The notes: generated by a model not told the origin, from the sequence alone. A stretch of 39,768 nt of DNA from Croceibacterium_A sp039920345 (GCA_039920345.1 JBDSDZ010000107.1:1-39768), one strand, 5' to 3'; counted from the stretch's first letter, positions 8,230-17,338 are shown. Program-made: numbers and translations.

Positions 8230-9484
8230 GTATCAGAGGCCGTTAAAGGCCAGCGAAAAGTCACCCAAATTGCGCATCGCGGTCGCTGGTGCCACCGGCT
8301 TCATCGGCGCCCCGCTGGTTCGGTCGCTTGCCGCGGCCGGACATCAAGTGGTGGTGCTGGGCCGCGATCGCGAAGCGCTGAATCGGCAATTTGACGATGC
8401 GCAAGCGGCCACTTACTCCGATGCCGAGACGGCGCTGTTCGAATGCGATGCGCTCGTCAATCTGGCTGTTCGGAACAACCACCTGCCTGGCACTCCAGAA
8501 CAATTCCGGATGGCAAATGTAGAGCTGGTCAAAATGTTGCATGATCTTGCCGTCCGAACCGGCGTGCGCCATTTTATTCAAATTTCGTCGTTTCGTGCCG
8601 GCTCACCAGGACAAGATCCGTATGGTCTATCGAAACGCGAGGCCGATGATTGGCTATTGAATCAAGATGGGCCACCGCTAACTATTTTGCGCTTTCCTGT
8701 AGTGCAGCAAGCAGATTTTGGCGGTCGCTTGGCAGTATTCAATGCCGTTCCATCTTGGTTCGGGATTGCGAAAATAATAGGGGCGTTGCGTCCGGAAGTG
8801 AGCTTGCAAACGGCGGTCGATAACATTTCCACGGTCATCGCCAATTGCCCGCCACTCTGCCGACCTCGCTTGCTATTCGTAGCAGACCCAAAAACCGATG
8901 ATAGAATTTACTCCTTCTCGAAGCGTGTCATGGATGTTGGCTTTGCTGTAGTGGTGCTGACAGCCTTTTGGTGGTTGCTGGCGGGCCTTTGGTTAGCGGT
9001 AAAGCTGGATTCGCCTGGCCCCGGGATTTTTGTGCAGGAGCGCGTGGGTCGGCAGCGCCGATTGTTCAGGTGCTACAAGTTCAGAACTATGCGGGTGGGC
9101 GCGCGTCAGGCCGGAACGCACGAACTGGCCGCGTCGGAGGTCACATCGCTCGGCCGAACACTACGACGCCTTAAGCTGGACGAACTGCCGCAGGTTATAA
9201 ATCTCTTGAAGGGAGAAATGAGTCTGGTTGGTCCGCGCCCGTGCTTGCCAATGCAACACGATTTGATCGAAACACGGCGCGCGCGCGATGTGTTCGGTGT
9301 TCTGCCCGGTGTGACCGGCCTTTCCCAAATCCGTGACATCGACATGAGCAGGCCCGAAGCACTTGCGTTGTCCGACGAGGAATACCTCTACCGGCGTTCA
9401 ATCTTGACTGATTTGGCAATTTTGTTGGCGACGCTTCGGGGGAGCGGCCTATCCGATCGGACGACGCCTACTACGAACACCTAA
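8222..9484 (+). CDS. Fusion of an NAD(P)-dependent SDR/epimerase with a phosphoglycosyl transferase
   Basis: About 420 residues with two joined enzymes. Residues 1-225 form an extended SDR domain: glycine motif VAGATGFIG (21-29), serines ISS near 122 and a catalytic YGLSK (Y134, K138). Residues 232-420 are a monotopic phosphoglycosyl transferase (bacterial sugar transferase): re-entrant hydrophobic helix after SKRVMDVG, the motifs YKFRTMR and SLVGPRP, and a catalytic Asp-Glu pair (D320, E321) in LDELPQ. The second half would transfer sugar-1-phosphate from a UDP-sugar to undecaprenyl phosphate and start the repeat unit. The first half may reduce or epimerise the sugar, possibly the 4-keto product of the dehydratase at 385-2334. 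GTG 8222 overlaps the previous stop; GTG 8213 and TTG 8153 are alternatives. Confidence 0.85.
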   Translation: MDEYQRPLKASEKSPKLRIAVAGATGFIGAPLVRSLAAAGHQVVVLGRDREALNRQFDDAQAATYSDAETALFECDALVNLAVRNNHLPGTPEQFRMANVELVKMLHDLAVRTGVRHFIQISSFRAGSPGQDPYGLSKREADDWLLNQDGPPLTILRFPVVQQADFGGRLAVFNAVPSWFGIAKIIGALRPEVSLQTAVDNISTVIANCPPLCRPRLLFVADPKTDDRIYSFSKRVMDVGFAVVVLTAFWWLLAGLWLAVKLDSPGPGIFVQERVGRQRRLFRCYKFRTMRVGARQAGTHELAASEVTSLGRTLRRLKLDELPQVINLLKGEMSLVGPRPCLPMQHDLIETRRARDVFGVLPGVTGLSQIRDIDMSRPEALALSDEEYLYRRSILTDLAILLATLRGSGLSDRTTPTTNT

Positions 9485-10611
9485 TCTTGACGCCGCAGCT
9501 GTTCGTAGAGCGCGAGGTGAGTGGTCACCACTTGCCGGATATCGAAGCGCCGCTCCGCCAGTTTTCGACCCGCCTTGCCGAATTCCTCGATCATCGCGCG
9601 ATTCTTGATCAATGTCTCAATCGCGTTGGCCAGTGAGGCAGCATCGCGCGGCTTACACAGCAGGCCTGTGACATTTGGCAGAATCGCATCACGACAACCG
9701 GTAAGGTCGTTTGTGACGGTAGCCCGTCCTGCAGCAGCGGCGTCGATCAAAGTCTTCGGCAAGCCTTCGCGATAAGACGGCAGGACAACAACGTGAGATG
9801 CAGCCAGCACGGTGGCAATATCGCGTTCGAAGGGTTGCCATTCGACAATCCCTTGCGCGTGAATTTGATGCAACTCTTCAAGGCTCAAGCTTGCCGGGTT
9901 GCTCGGGTCCGGATCGCCAACCAATCGGAAGCGAGCCTCTAAACCCTTCGCATGCAGCATGCCGGCGGCTTCGACAAATTCGCCGATACCCTTATCACGC
10001 AGCATCCTGGCCGGAAGTACTACTGTCACTGGCCCATCGGGAAGAGGGCGGGGCGTTAAGACGTTGAGATCCGCCCCCGAGCCCGGGATAAGCGTGCATC
10101 CTGCCTTGCGCATTAATCCATGAGATCGAAATAGCTCTAAGTCATCGCCATTCTGGAAGATGAAGTGATTTGCGCGATGATCGAGACCAATCTTATACCC
10201 GGACAATAGTATTTTGCGGGCAAGACTAGCCTTGGCGTCACTGCGAATGAATAAGTATCCAAGTCCAGTGATGGCAGCAATTGCCGGAACACCGTGGAAC
10301 CTCGCCGCCAAGCCACCATAAAGCGCAGGCTTGGCGGTGATCAGATGGGCGATATGTGGTCGCTCGCGGCGCATGATCGTACTCAAGGCAGCCAGCGTCG
10401 CAATCTCGACTGCGGGCGTTGCCACCGCACGTTCGAGAGGAATAGGGAAGTGGGACACGCCACTGGCAACGAGCCGAGGTGTGTCGGGGCCGTCGGGCGA
10501 CGCAAGTGCAACACGATAGCCAGTTTCAATTGCGGCAAGCGCAATTGGCAACCGATGGGACAGAAAAAAACTGGTGGTCGGAGCGACCATCAACAATTTA
10601 GGCCGAGTCAT
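9481..10611 (-). CDS. GT4-family glycosyltransferase (PglA-like)
   Basis: A 376-residue GT-B fold glycosyltransferase. The N-terminal domain begins LLMVAPTTSFFLSHRLP and has the HLITAKPALYGGLAAR stretch common in transferases that add the second sugar to an undecaprenyl-PP-HexNAc. The C-terminal nucleotide-sugar domain has VVLPSYREGLPKTLIDAA, where the usual E-x7-E motif is E-x7-D. It is likely to act in the cytoplasm on the lipid-linked acceptor made by the neighbouring initiating transferase; donor and linkage cannot be read from sequence. The stop codon interleaves with that of the convergent fusion gene (9481-9484). The gene follows the asparagine-synthase gene by 8 bases, so they probably share a transcript. 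Confidence 0.85.
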   Translation of the reverse strand: MTRPKLLMVAPTTSFFLSHRLPIALAAIETGYRVALASPDGPDTPRLVASGVSHFPIPLERAVATPAVEIATLAALSTIMRRERPHIAHLITAKPALYGGLAARFHGVPAIAAITGLGYLFIRSDAKASLARKILLSGYKIGLDHRANHFIFQNGDDLELFRSHGLMRKAGCTLIPGSGADLNVLTPRPLPDGPVTVVLPARMLRDKGIGEFVEAAGMLHAKGLEARFRLVGDPDPSNPASLSLEELHQIHAQGIVEWQPFERDIATVLAASHVVVLPSYREGLPKTLIDAAAAGRATVTNDLTGCRDAILPNVTGLLCKPRDAASLANAIETLIKNRAMIEEFGKAGRKLAERRFDIRQVVTTHLALYEQLRRQD

Positions 10612-10619
10612 GCCGTTGC

Positions 10620-12557
10620 CTAACCGCCCATCTCAGTGGCTTGGTGCTGCTGTTCCAACCAGGCCTGAAACATGAGAATGTCCCACAAATGATAATGCCA
10701 ACGACGTTCGCCTGACAGGTGTTCTCGCCATTTCTTGCGGATCGGGGCAGGGTCCAAAAACCCTTCATGGCGCAGCCGCCGCTCGTCCAGCAAGGACTCG
10801 GCCCAGGGGCGCAAAGGGCCGGTTAGCCACTCTTCGATCGGAACACCAAAACCCATCTTAGGGCGCTCCATCATTTCCCTTGGCACATGACGATACAGTA
10901 CTTCACGCAGCAACCACTTGCCCTGACCGTCGCGATATTTCATCGCCAGCGGCGTGCGCAGGGCAAATTCCACTACCCGGTGATCTAGCAAGGGTACGCG
11001 GCCCTCCAGGCTCACTGCCATGCTGGCTCGATCGACTTTGACCAGAATATCGTCTGGCAGATACGTCTTCATGTCGGCCAACATCATGCGCTCGAGGATG
11101 GACGTCGGACCTGACCAGTCGGATTGCCAATCGTTCTCTGAATCCGCTCCGATGACCGTGGCGTAAGGTGTTTCCCAATGAGAGACGAGCTTGCGATAAT
11201 AGGCGCGATCATCGCTGACATTGAGAACTTCAGCCAGTTTCGGGAGGCGGTCGGGAAGATTGCTGACGCCGAATCGCTTCGGCAGCAGGACCTCTACGGC
11301 TTTCGAAACGGACTTGGGCGTGCGCAGCATGCCCCACGCCAGAGAACGGCGCACCGGCTTTGGCAGGCGGGCCAATTTACTCCAGATTGCATGACCTGTG
11401 ACGTAGCGATTGTAGCCACAGAACAATTCGTCGCCACCGTCACCTGACAAACTGACCGTTACGTGTTGACGGGTCAGCTTGCTAAGCAGCAAAGTCGGGA
11501 TCTGTGATGAGTCCGCAAACGGTTCGTCCCAAATCTCGGGCAACTTCGGGATTACATCCAATGCGTCCTGGGCGGAAACGTATAATTCGGTGTGATCAGT
11601 CCCGAGGTGTTGCGCAATCGCCTTGGCGTGTTCTGCCTCGTTGTAAGCCTTTTCTCCGAAGCCGATCGTGAACGTGCGGACGGGCACATCGCTCTGTGCT
11701 TGCATCATCGCCGCAATGATCGTCGAGTCGATCCCGCCAGAAAGGAAGGCACCCAACGGGACGTCCGATGCCATGCGCATTTTTACGGAATCAAGGAGAA
11801 GCTTTTCCAACTCGTCGGTCAGTTCCTTGGCCGATCCAGACATTTTCGGCTGACGCGCCTTGTCGTCGATATCCCAGTAGGCAACCGGCTCGCCGACATC
11901 CTGCCCTTGGTTGCGAATGGTGACGAAGTGCGCCGCTGGAAGCTTGCGGATGCCGCGATAAATGCTCTTGGGCCCTGGCACATAATTGTATTGCAGAAAG
12001 TCGGCGAGTGCATTGCGGTCAATTTCTGGCGACCAGTCGGGGTGTGGTCGGAAAGACTTCAATTCCGAACCGAAGAAGAATGTTTTGCCGCCGTGCCCAT
12101 AATAGAGCGGTTTTTCGCCCATCCGGTCGCGTGCCAAAGTGAGTGCGCGCTCTCGGCGATCCCACAATGCGAATGCGAACATGCCATTGAAGCGGTGCAA
12201 TGCACCTTCAATGCCCCACTTCGCGAAAGCGGCCAGCATGGTCTCAGTGTCAGAATGGCCACGCCATTCAGGTGCCGCACCGATGGTCTCAAGTTCCCTG
12301 CGGAGCTGAAGGTGGTTGTATATCTCGCCGTTGAAAATAAGCACGAAACGGCCGCATTCGGAGACCATCGGCTGATGCCCGGCAGCCGATAGATCAATGA
12401 TAGCCAGGCGGCGGTGCGACAGGGCAATTCCGGTTTGTTCGTCGACCCAAGCGCCGCTGCCATCGGGTCCGCGAGAGGCGATGGCCTCGCCCATTCGCCG
12501 CACCAAATTTTCATCTGGTTTCCCGCCTGCTGACCAGTATCCTGTAATTCCGCACAT
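10620..12557 (-). CDS. asnB: Asparagine-synthase-like glutamine-hydrolysing amidotransferase
   Basis: A 645-residue protein of the AsnB family. The N-terminal class II glutaminase domain starts MCGITG with the nucleophile Cys2, followed by SRGPDGSG and FNGEIYNH. The synthetase domain has the ATP-pyrophosphatase loop SGGIDS at residues 273-278 and the later motif SLSGDGGDELF. Glutamine-derived ammonia is passed to an adenylated carboxylate. Inside a polysaccharide locus such enzymes often amidate sugar uronic acids rather than make asparagine, and two uronate-forming enzymes are encoded nearby. Free asparagine synthesis remains possible. The gene sits between two GT4 genes with gaps of 8 and 18 bases. 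Confidence 0.9.
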   Translation of the reverse strand: MCGITGYWSAGGKPDENLVRRMGEAIASRGPDGSGAWVDEQTGIALSHRRLAIIDLSAAGHQPMVSECGRFVLIFNGEIYNHLQLRRELETIGAAPEWRGHSDTETMLAAFAKWGIEGALHRFNGMFAFALWDRRERALTLARDRMGEKPLYYGHGGKTFFFGSELKSFRPHPDWSPEIDRNALADFLQYNYVPGPKSIYRGIRKLPAAHFVTIRNQGQDVGEPVAYWDIDDKARQPKMSGSAKELTDELEKLLLDSVKMRMASDVPLGAFLSGGIDSTIIAAMMQAQSDVPVRTFTIGFGEKAYNEAEHAKAIAQHLGTDHTELYVSAQDALDVIPKLPEIWDEPFADSSQIPTLLLSKLTRQHVTVSLSGDGGDELFCGYNRYVTGHAIWSKLARLPKPVRRSLAWGMLRTPKSVSKAVEVLLPKRFGVSNLPDRLPKLAEVLNVSDDRAYYRKLVSHWETPYATVIGADSENDWQSDWSGPTSILERMMLADMKTYLPDDILVKVDRASMAVSLEGRVPLLDHRVVEFALRTPLAMKYRDGQGKWLLREVLYRHVPREMMERPKMGFGVPIEEWLTGPLRPWAESLLDERRLRHEGFLDPAPIRKKWREHLSGERRWHYHLWDILMFQAWLEQQHQATEMGG

Positions 12558-12575
12558 TGCCTAGCAGGTCCGCTC

Positions 12576-13703
12576 TTAGTGGGTGATTGCTGTGTACAAG
12601 GCTCGGTAAAGGGCAACCACAGCCTTGATGTCATATTTCTGGACAACGCGTTCGCGACCAGCTCGGCCAAGTGTTTGGGCAAGCGCCTGATTGTTAATCA
12701 GGGTCATCATTGCGTCGTGGAGAGCGCGTGGATTGGAATGTGGCACGATCAAACCGGTTTCCCCAGTTACACTTGGGCTGTCACCCACATCAGTGGTGAT
12801 ACAGGCCGTTGCAGTCAGCATTGCCTCACCGAGCACGTTCGGAAAACCTTCCGCACGATTGGAACTAACGACCAGTGAGTTAGCGGCCTGCAAGACATCG
12901 ACAGGGTCGTCGATTTCGTCGTGCAAATAGAACCGGCTGCGTATGTCGGGTTCAAGGCCAGCGATAATTTGCGTGGCGTTTGCGGCGACACCGCGCCCGG
13001 CAAGAAAGAAGTGGCACGAGCCATTTTCCCGCGCGCACATCGCGGCTGCCTCGATGAAACTGGCCTGATCCTTCATCGCGTGCCAGCGGGCAAGGTGGAC
13101 GAACACGAAGCCGTCCCGTGGCAGAGCATATTTGGCGCGAGTAGCGATGCCCCGCTGTTCATCTGGATGCACAATCTCGGTTTCGAACCCGTTCGGGATA
13201 AGCAAGCCTGCTTTGGCCGCATAACCAAAAGCTTCGTGTTCGCGTGCAGATGCGGAGGAATTGTAGATAATCGCGGCCGGACGAGTCGACAGATATGCAC
13301 CGACGCGGATTGCTTGCCGCGTTGAAAACTTATCGCCATTAAGGTCATCGAGGCCCTGGCGAATATTCCAGCTGACCGGGACATTTAACCCCGCAGCAAA
13401 GCGTCCCGCAAGGGCGGCGAGGTTACCGTGGTACATCCAGCCCTGCAGAAGATCGGGCCTTATCATTTTCAACAGCCGGCGTAGTTTGATTATGCCTTGG
13501 ATGCCGTCGGCGGGCCGCTTGAGATCGAGTACGTGAACCGGAACGCCGGCGTCGGCGATGGCCTTGCCGATAGTCCCTGCGCCAGCCAGACAGATAACTG
13601 AGTTATCAAAGTCGTCCTGAAGCCCGTTTGTTAGCAGGCGCCATAGCGCGCGTTCCGCGCCTCCTGTCGAAAGGCCGCTAATGATGTGGCAAACCTTAGA
13701 CAT
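12576..13703 (-). CDS. GT4-family glycosyltransferase
   Basis: A 375-residue GT-B glycosyltransferase. It starts MSKVCHIISGLSTGGAER, the usual GT4 N-terminus with the glycine-rich loop and GAER. The donor-binding half contains VFVHLARWHAMKDQ and the E-x7-E motif EGFPNVLGE, followed by TDVGDSPSVTGETG. The frame is open for another 42 codons upstream, but ATG 13703 is chosen because it begins the conserved domain and lies one base after the TGA of the preceding Wzy-like gene. It should add one sugar of the repeat unit in the cytoplasm. The specificity is unknown. Confidence 0.87.
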   Translation of the reverse strand: MSKVCHIISGLSTGGAERALWRLLTNGLQDDFDNSVICLAGAGTIGKAIADAGVPVHVLDLKRPADGIQGIIKLRRLLKMIRPDLLQGWMYHGNLAALAGRFAAGLNVPVSWNIRQGLDDLNGDKFSTRQAIRVGAYLSTRPAAIIYNSSASAREHEAFGYAAKAGLLIPNGFETEIVHPDEQRGIATRAKYALPRDGFVFVHLARWHAMKDQASFIEAAAMCARENGSCHFFLAGRGVAANATQIIAGLEPDIRSRFYLHDEIDDPVDVLQAANSLVVSSNRAEGFPNVLGEAMLTATACITTDVGDSPSVTGETGLIVPHSNPRALHDAMMTLINNQALAQTLGRAGRERVVQKYDIKAVVALYRALYTAITH

Positions 13704-13704
13704 G

Positions 13705-14961
13705 TCAGCGTTGGATCTGCTGTCTCGGTATTTGAGTAGCGGCAGGACGTCGCCTAGGTGCCCGCGGCGCCGCCGGTCGGCGTTTATATTCGCTGGTTGT
13801 GGCAATGACGTATGCGATAGCCATGGCATCGGCCAGGAATTCCAGCTGGTTATGTGTGGACTGGCCAGTCATAAAAAGGACTGCGGCACTGATCCACGCC
13901 AAGCCTCGCGTCCGGGCGATAAGCACTGCGAAGAGAGCGAAATAGAGAATCGGCCCAATAATGCCAAAATCAACCGCAAGCGCGAGAGGCATATTGTGCG
14001 TCCCGACGGATTCCGCCCACACGTAGCCATATCCGACCCCCCATCCGATAAACGGCGAATCGAGGAATTTCTCCATCCCGAATCTGAAAACATCCTCGCG
14101 CTCAAGCGAGGAATAATCATCGATCGCGACACCGCGCGATCCGAGGCGCGCGAGCGTGTTCGGATCTAAATATTCAGCCAAACTGGATTTGCTGACCCAA
14201 GCATAAAGATCGCCGGATAGGTAAGTAGCCAATACCAAGGCCAGCATCGCCCCCACTCCGATGAGAAACACGTACCGGGCGCGGCCACCGCCTAACTTGC
14301 CTAAAAAGGTGATCCCAATAAGCGACAGGAAGAGCATGATCCATGCAGAGCGGGAGAAGGTCACCAATATACCGATCGTGGTGATGCTCCACAAAACGTA
14401 TGTCGGTAGGACCCGCAGACGCGTACTGCCAATCAGCGCCATGACAAGCAGCATGGCTCCAGTTTCGTTGGAGTTGAGGTAGAACCCCGCGCCTCGCCCT
14501 GGAACAGATGAAAAAGTTGGAACAATGAAATCAAATATCGACAACAGCGATCCGACAATCGCCACAAGCGCTGCGACGTAAGTGAACCGGCTGCGTAAAG
14601 TTGGCTCGATCAAAAGTAGCGAGACGACGACGAGAAAAATGATCGTTTTGATTCTGCCGAATAGGGTATCGACAACCACGTCATTTTGAACTGAGTATGT
14701 GAACGATACAACGGTCACAAAACCGTAAACTAGCAAAATCGCGTAAATTGCTCGCACCGCCGAAGGGAGCAAGAGGTTGCGACCATTCACGGTAACGGTC
14801 TCAACGCCAAGCGCGGCGAGCAATCCACCTAGACAAATAAGCTCGCCGTAAAAAGGCGGAATTCCGGTAACGAAGTTGATATACAGTTCTGCGCCGCTTG
14901 CGAGATAAGCGAGGATGAAAAGAACCGGAAGATGACTTAAGACGCGCAAGTTAGCGGGCAC
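13705..14961 (-). CDS. O-antigen ligase/polymerase-like membrane protein (second copy in the locus)
   Basis: A 418-residue, highly hydrophobic protein with about ten to twelve predicted membrane segments. A periplasmic loop near residues 240-310 contains LGSRGVAIDDYSSLER and SPFIGWGVGYGYVWAESVGTHNMPLALAVDFGI in shortened form, the arrangement seen in Wzy/WaaL-type proteins: an Arg-rich loop, then G-x-G, H-N and a final helix pair. It probably polymerises the repeat unit on the periplasmic face, fitting its place beside tviB and the GT4 genes. The start is GTG, with AGGA nine bases upstream. The C-terminus is short and basic (RRPAAPRAPRRRPAA). It shares little obvious sequence with the protein at 2455-3981. 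Confidence 0.8.
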   Translation of the reverse strand: MPANLRVLSHLPVLFILAYLASGAELYINFVTGIPPFYGELICLGGLLAALGVETVTVNGRNLLLPSAVRAIYAILLVYGFVTVVSFTYSVQNDVVVDTLFGRIKTIIFLVVVSLLLIEPTLRSRFTYVAALVAIVGSLLSIFDFIVPTFSSVPGRGAGFYLNSNETGAMLLVMALIGSTRLRVLPTYVLWSITTIGILVTFSRSAWIMLFLSLIGITFLGKLGGGRARYVFLIGVGAMLALVLATYLSGDLYAWVSKSSLAEYLDPNTLARLGSRGVAIDDYSSLEREDVFRFGMEKFLDSPFIGWGVGYGYVWAESVGTHNMPLALAVDFGIIGPILYFALFAVLIARTRGLAWISAAVLFMTGQSTHNQLEFLADAMAIAYVIATTSEYKRRPAAPRAPRRRPAATQIPRQQIQR

Positions 14962-15027
14962 GATATTTAGTCCTGCCGAGGAAGCGATGACACCAGATAT
15001 CGGTCCGCATGAATGGCAAACTGGCGA

Positions 15028-16302
15028 TCAAAGTCTGAGAAAACCAGCGTTGCTCGGAAACAGACCTTTAAGATCGAAAAGGACAACTTCGTCCGTCCCA
15101 AAGCTCAGCATCGTCGAGATCCCCCAATCCCTAAATAGGTCGTGGGCGACAGAAAGCATGATTCCGTCATACGCACCTGCCTCGGGCTCAGTCAGCGTCA
15201 GGCCATACTCGTGCCTTGCCTCCGCTGCATCGGCAAGGGGGTCGTAAACATCGACTCTGATGCCAAGGTCTTCCAATTCGCCAATGATATCGACAACACG
15301 CGTATTGCGCAGATCAGGACAATTTTCTTTGAAAGTCAGACCAAGGACCAGAACGCGGCAGCCTTTGATGGTCAAGCCCTTGCGGATCATTGCCCTTACG
15401 AGCCGCATAGCCACTTGTTGCCCCATGCTGTCATTGATCCGCCGGCCTGCGAGGACCACTTCCGGTTGGTAGCCGAGCATCTGCGCCTTGTGAGTTAAAT
15501 AATACGGATCAACACTGATGCAGTGACCTCCGACCAGCCCTGGTCGGAAAGGCAGAAAGTTCCATTTCGTCCCTGCTGCTTCCAGTACTTCAAGAGTATC
15601 TATTCCCATTCGATCAAAAATCATCGCCAGTTCGTTTACCAGTGCGATGTTCAAATCCCGCTGGGTGTTTTCGATGACTTTTGCGGCTTCTGCGACCTTG
15701 ATCGAACTTGCGCGATGCGTTCCGGCCGTAATTATAGACGCGTAAAGACGGTCCACTGTTTCAGCCGTTTCGGGTGTCGAGCCTGAAGTCACCTTTACTA
15801 TCGAAGAAAGTCGATGGAGCTTGTCGCCAGGATTTATACGTTCTGGACTGTAACCAACGAAAAAGTCAATATTATATTTAAGACCGGACTGGCACTCCAG
15901 TACCGGAATGCAATTTTCTTCGGTTGCACCTGGATATACGGTGCTTTCGTAAATTACGATGTCGCCGGGCGAGAGTGCGCTACCAACGGTTTTAGATGCG
16001 GCGAGAAGAATAGACAGGTCAGGCCGCTTGGACGCGTCGATGGGGGTTGGCACGGTGACAATGAAAATGCTGCACCGTGTAAGATCCGTGGGGTCACCGG
16101 TGAAGGAAAGGTTGATCGCTTCTGCTAGTTCGTCAGGGCCAATCTCGCGTGTTCGATCGTGCGACTTGCGCAATTGATCGATCCGTAGTGGATCGATGTC
16201 GAATCCGATAACGGGGCGAAGTTTGCCAAATTCGACAGCTAACGGCAGCCCAACGTAGCCTAGCCCAATGACGGCAATGGGTGCATTATCAAATTCAGTC
16301 AC
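15028..16302 (-). CDS. tviB: UDP-N-acetylglucosamine 6-dehydrogenase, TviB/WbpO family
   Basis: A 424-residue nucleotide-sugar dehydrogenase. The N-terminal Rossmann motif is VIGLGYVGLPLAVEFG; the central domain has VIENTQRDLNIALVNELA and the catalytic Cys261 in GGHCISVDPYY; the C-terminal domain has LGLTFKENCPDLRNTR. These segments are characteristic of TviB (Vi antigen) and WbpO, which oxidise UDP-GlcNAc (or UDP-GalNAc) to the HexNAc-uronic acid. The start is GTG inside the last codons of the upstream epimerase gene (8-base overlap), which points to translational coupling. The product could be the substrate amidated by the asparagine-synthase-like enzyme. Use of UDP-GalNAc instead of UDP-GlcNAc cannot be excluded. 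Confidence 0.9.
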   Translation of the reverse strand: MTEFDNAPIAVIGLGYVGLPLAVEFGKLRPVIGFDIDPLRIDQLRKSHDRTREIGPDELAEAINLSFTGDPTDLTRCSIFIVTVPTPIDASKRPDLSILLAASKTVGSALSPGDIVIYESTVYPGATEENCIPVLECQSGLKYNIDFFVGYSPERINPGDKLHRLSSIVKVTSGSTPETAETVDRLYASIITAGTHRASSIKVAEAAKVIENTQRDLNIALVNELAMIFDRMGIDTLEVLEAAGTKWNFLPFRPGLVGGHCISVDPYYLTHKAQMLGYQPEVVLAGRRINDSMGQQVAMRLVRAMIRKGLTIKGCRVLVLGLTFKENCPDLRNTRVVDIIGELEDLGIRVDVYDPLADAAEARHEYGLTLTEPEAGAYDGIMLSVAHDLFRDWGISTMLSFGTDEVVLFDLKGLFPSNAGFLRL

Positions 16303-17338
16303 GATTAGTCGGGCCCGCTTTTGTTCCGTAGTACGAACGATACCATTCTACGAATTTGCGCACGCCGATGGCGACATCCGTGTTTGGCCGATAGCCAGTC
16401 AAGGCGGTTAGAAGGGATGCATCGGCCCATGTTGCAGGCACGTCGCCCGTCTGCATTCCCATATAATTTCGCTTGCTCGGCAAACCGAGCTCGGTTTCAA
16501 TCGCTTCCACGAAATCGAGCAACCGGACTTTGTCGGAGTTTCCGATGTTGACGATGCGAAATGGCGCGACCGGTGACAAGCTATCCCCCGGGGCAATTTC
16601 ATCGCGTGAATTGGGTCGGTGCGGCGGCACATCGATGAGAAGGCGGATGCTGATCGCCAAGTCTTCGACATAAGTAAAATCGCGCCACATTTCGCCGTTG
16701 TTGTAAACGTCAATCGGGCTATTCTCGAGGATCGCCTTGGTGAATTTGAAAAGTGCCATGTCCGGCCGGCCCCAAGGTCCGTACACCGTGAAAAAGCGAA
16801 ACATTGTGACCGGTAGATTCCATAGATGGGCGTAGCTGTGGCCCATCATTTCGGTAGCCTTCTTGGTAGCCGCGTAAATCGTCAGTGGTGCATCAGCTTG
16901 TTCGGTTTCGCGAAAAGGCATGTCTTCGTTGGCACCATAAACTGACGATGTGGACGCCATCAGAAGGTGTCGGATGCCCAACTCCCGAGCGACTTCCATC
17001 ACGTTGAACGTGCCAACGATGTTCGTGTCGATGTAGGTTCTGGGATGTTCAAGACTGTAACGCACGCCGGCTTGCGCAGCGAGGTGTACGATAATTTGCG
17101 AACTCGTGTCCCGAGCAAGGGCGCTCAGCCTGTCAAAGTCGAGAATGTCGAATTCGTTGCGCGAAAACGCCTTGTTTTCGGACAGGATATCATGTCGGGC
17201 CCGCTTCAATGACACGTCATAATAGTCGGTCATGGCATCGACGCCCACGACCGGGAAGCCTTCGGACAGCAGGAGGCGCGAAAGGTGAAAGCCGATAAAT
17301 CCGGCAGTACCGGTCACGAGCACCACGGGCTTGTTCAA
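16295..17338 (-). CDS. UDP-glucuronate 4-epimerase-like NAD-dependent epimerase
   Basis: A 347-residue extended SDR. It has VTGTAGFIGFHLSR at the N-terminus, DYYDVSLKRAR typical of UDP-glucuronate 4-epimerases, and catalytic YAATK. These enzymes interconvert UDP-GlcA and UDP-GalA in the cytoplasm; the partner dehydrogenase would be the ugd at the window start. A role on the N-acetylated uronate from TviB, like TviC, is also possible. The start codon must be TTG 17336-17338: an in-frame stop lies four codons upstream, no ATG or GTG lies between, and GAGGA sits six bases before the TTG. Confidence 0.87.
   Translation of the reverse strand: MNKPVVLVTGTAGFIGFHLSRLLLSEGFPVVGVDAMTDYYDVSLKRARHDILSENKAFSRNEFDILDFDRLSALARDTSSQIIVHLAAQAGVRYSLEHPRTYIDTNIVGTFNVMEVARELGIRHLLMASTSSVYGANEDMPFRETEQADAPLTIYAATKKATEMMGHSYAHLWNLPVTMFRFFTVYGPWGRPDMALFKFTKAILENSPIDVYNNGEMWRDFTYVEDLAISIRLLIDVPPHRPNSRDEIAPGDSLSPVAPFRIVNIGNSDKVRLLDFVEAIETELGLPSKRNYMGMQTGDVPATWADASLLTALTGYRPNTDVAIGVRKFVEWYRSYYGTKAGPTNRD

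Noticed and set aside
11592..12392. Plus-strand frame of 266 codons opposite the asparagine-synthase-like gene
   Set aside because: Shadow of a clear AsnB-family gene with Cys2 and SGGIDS motifs.
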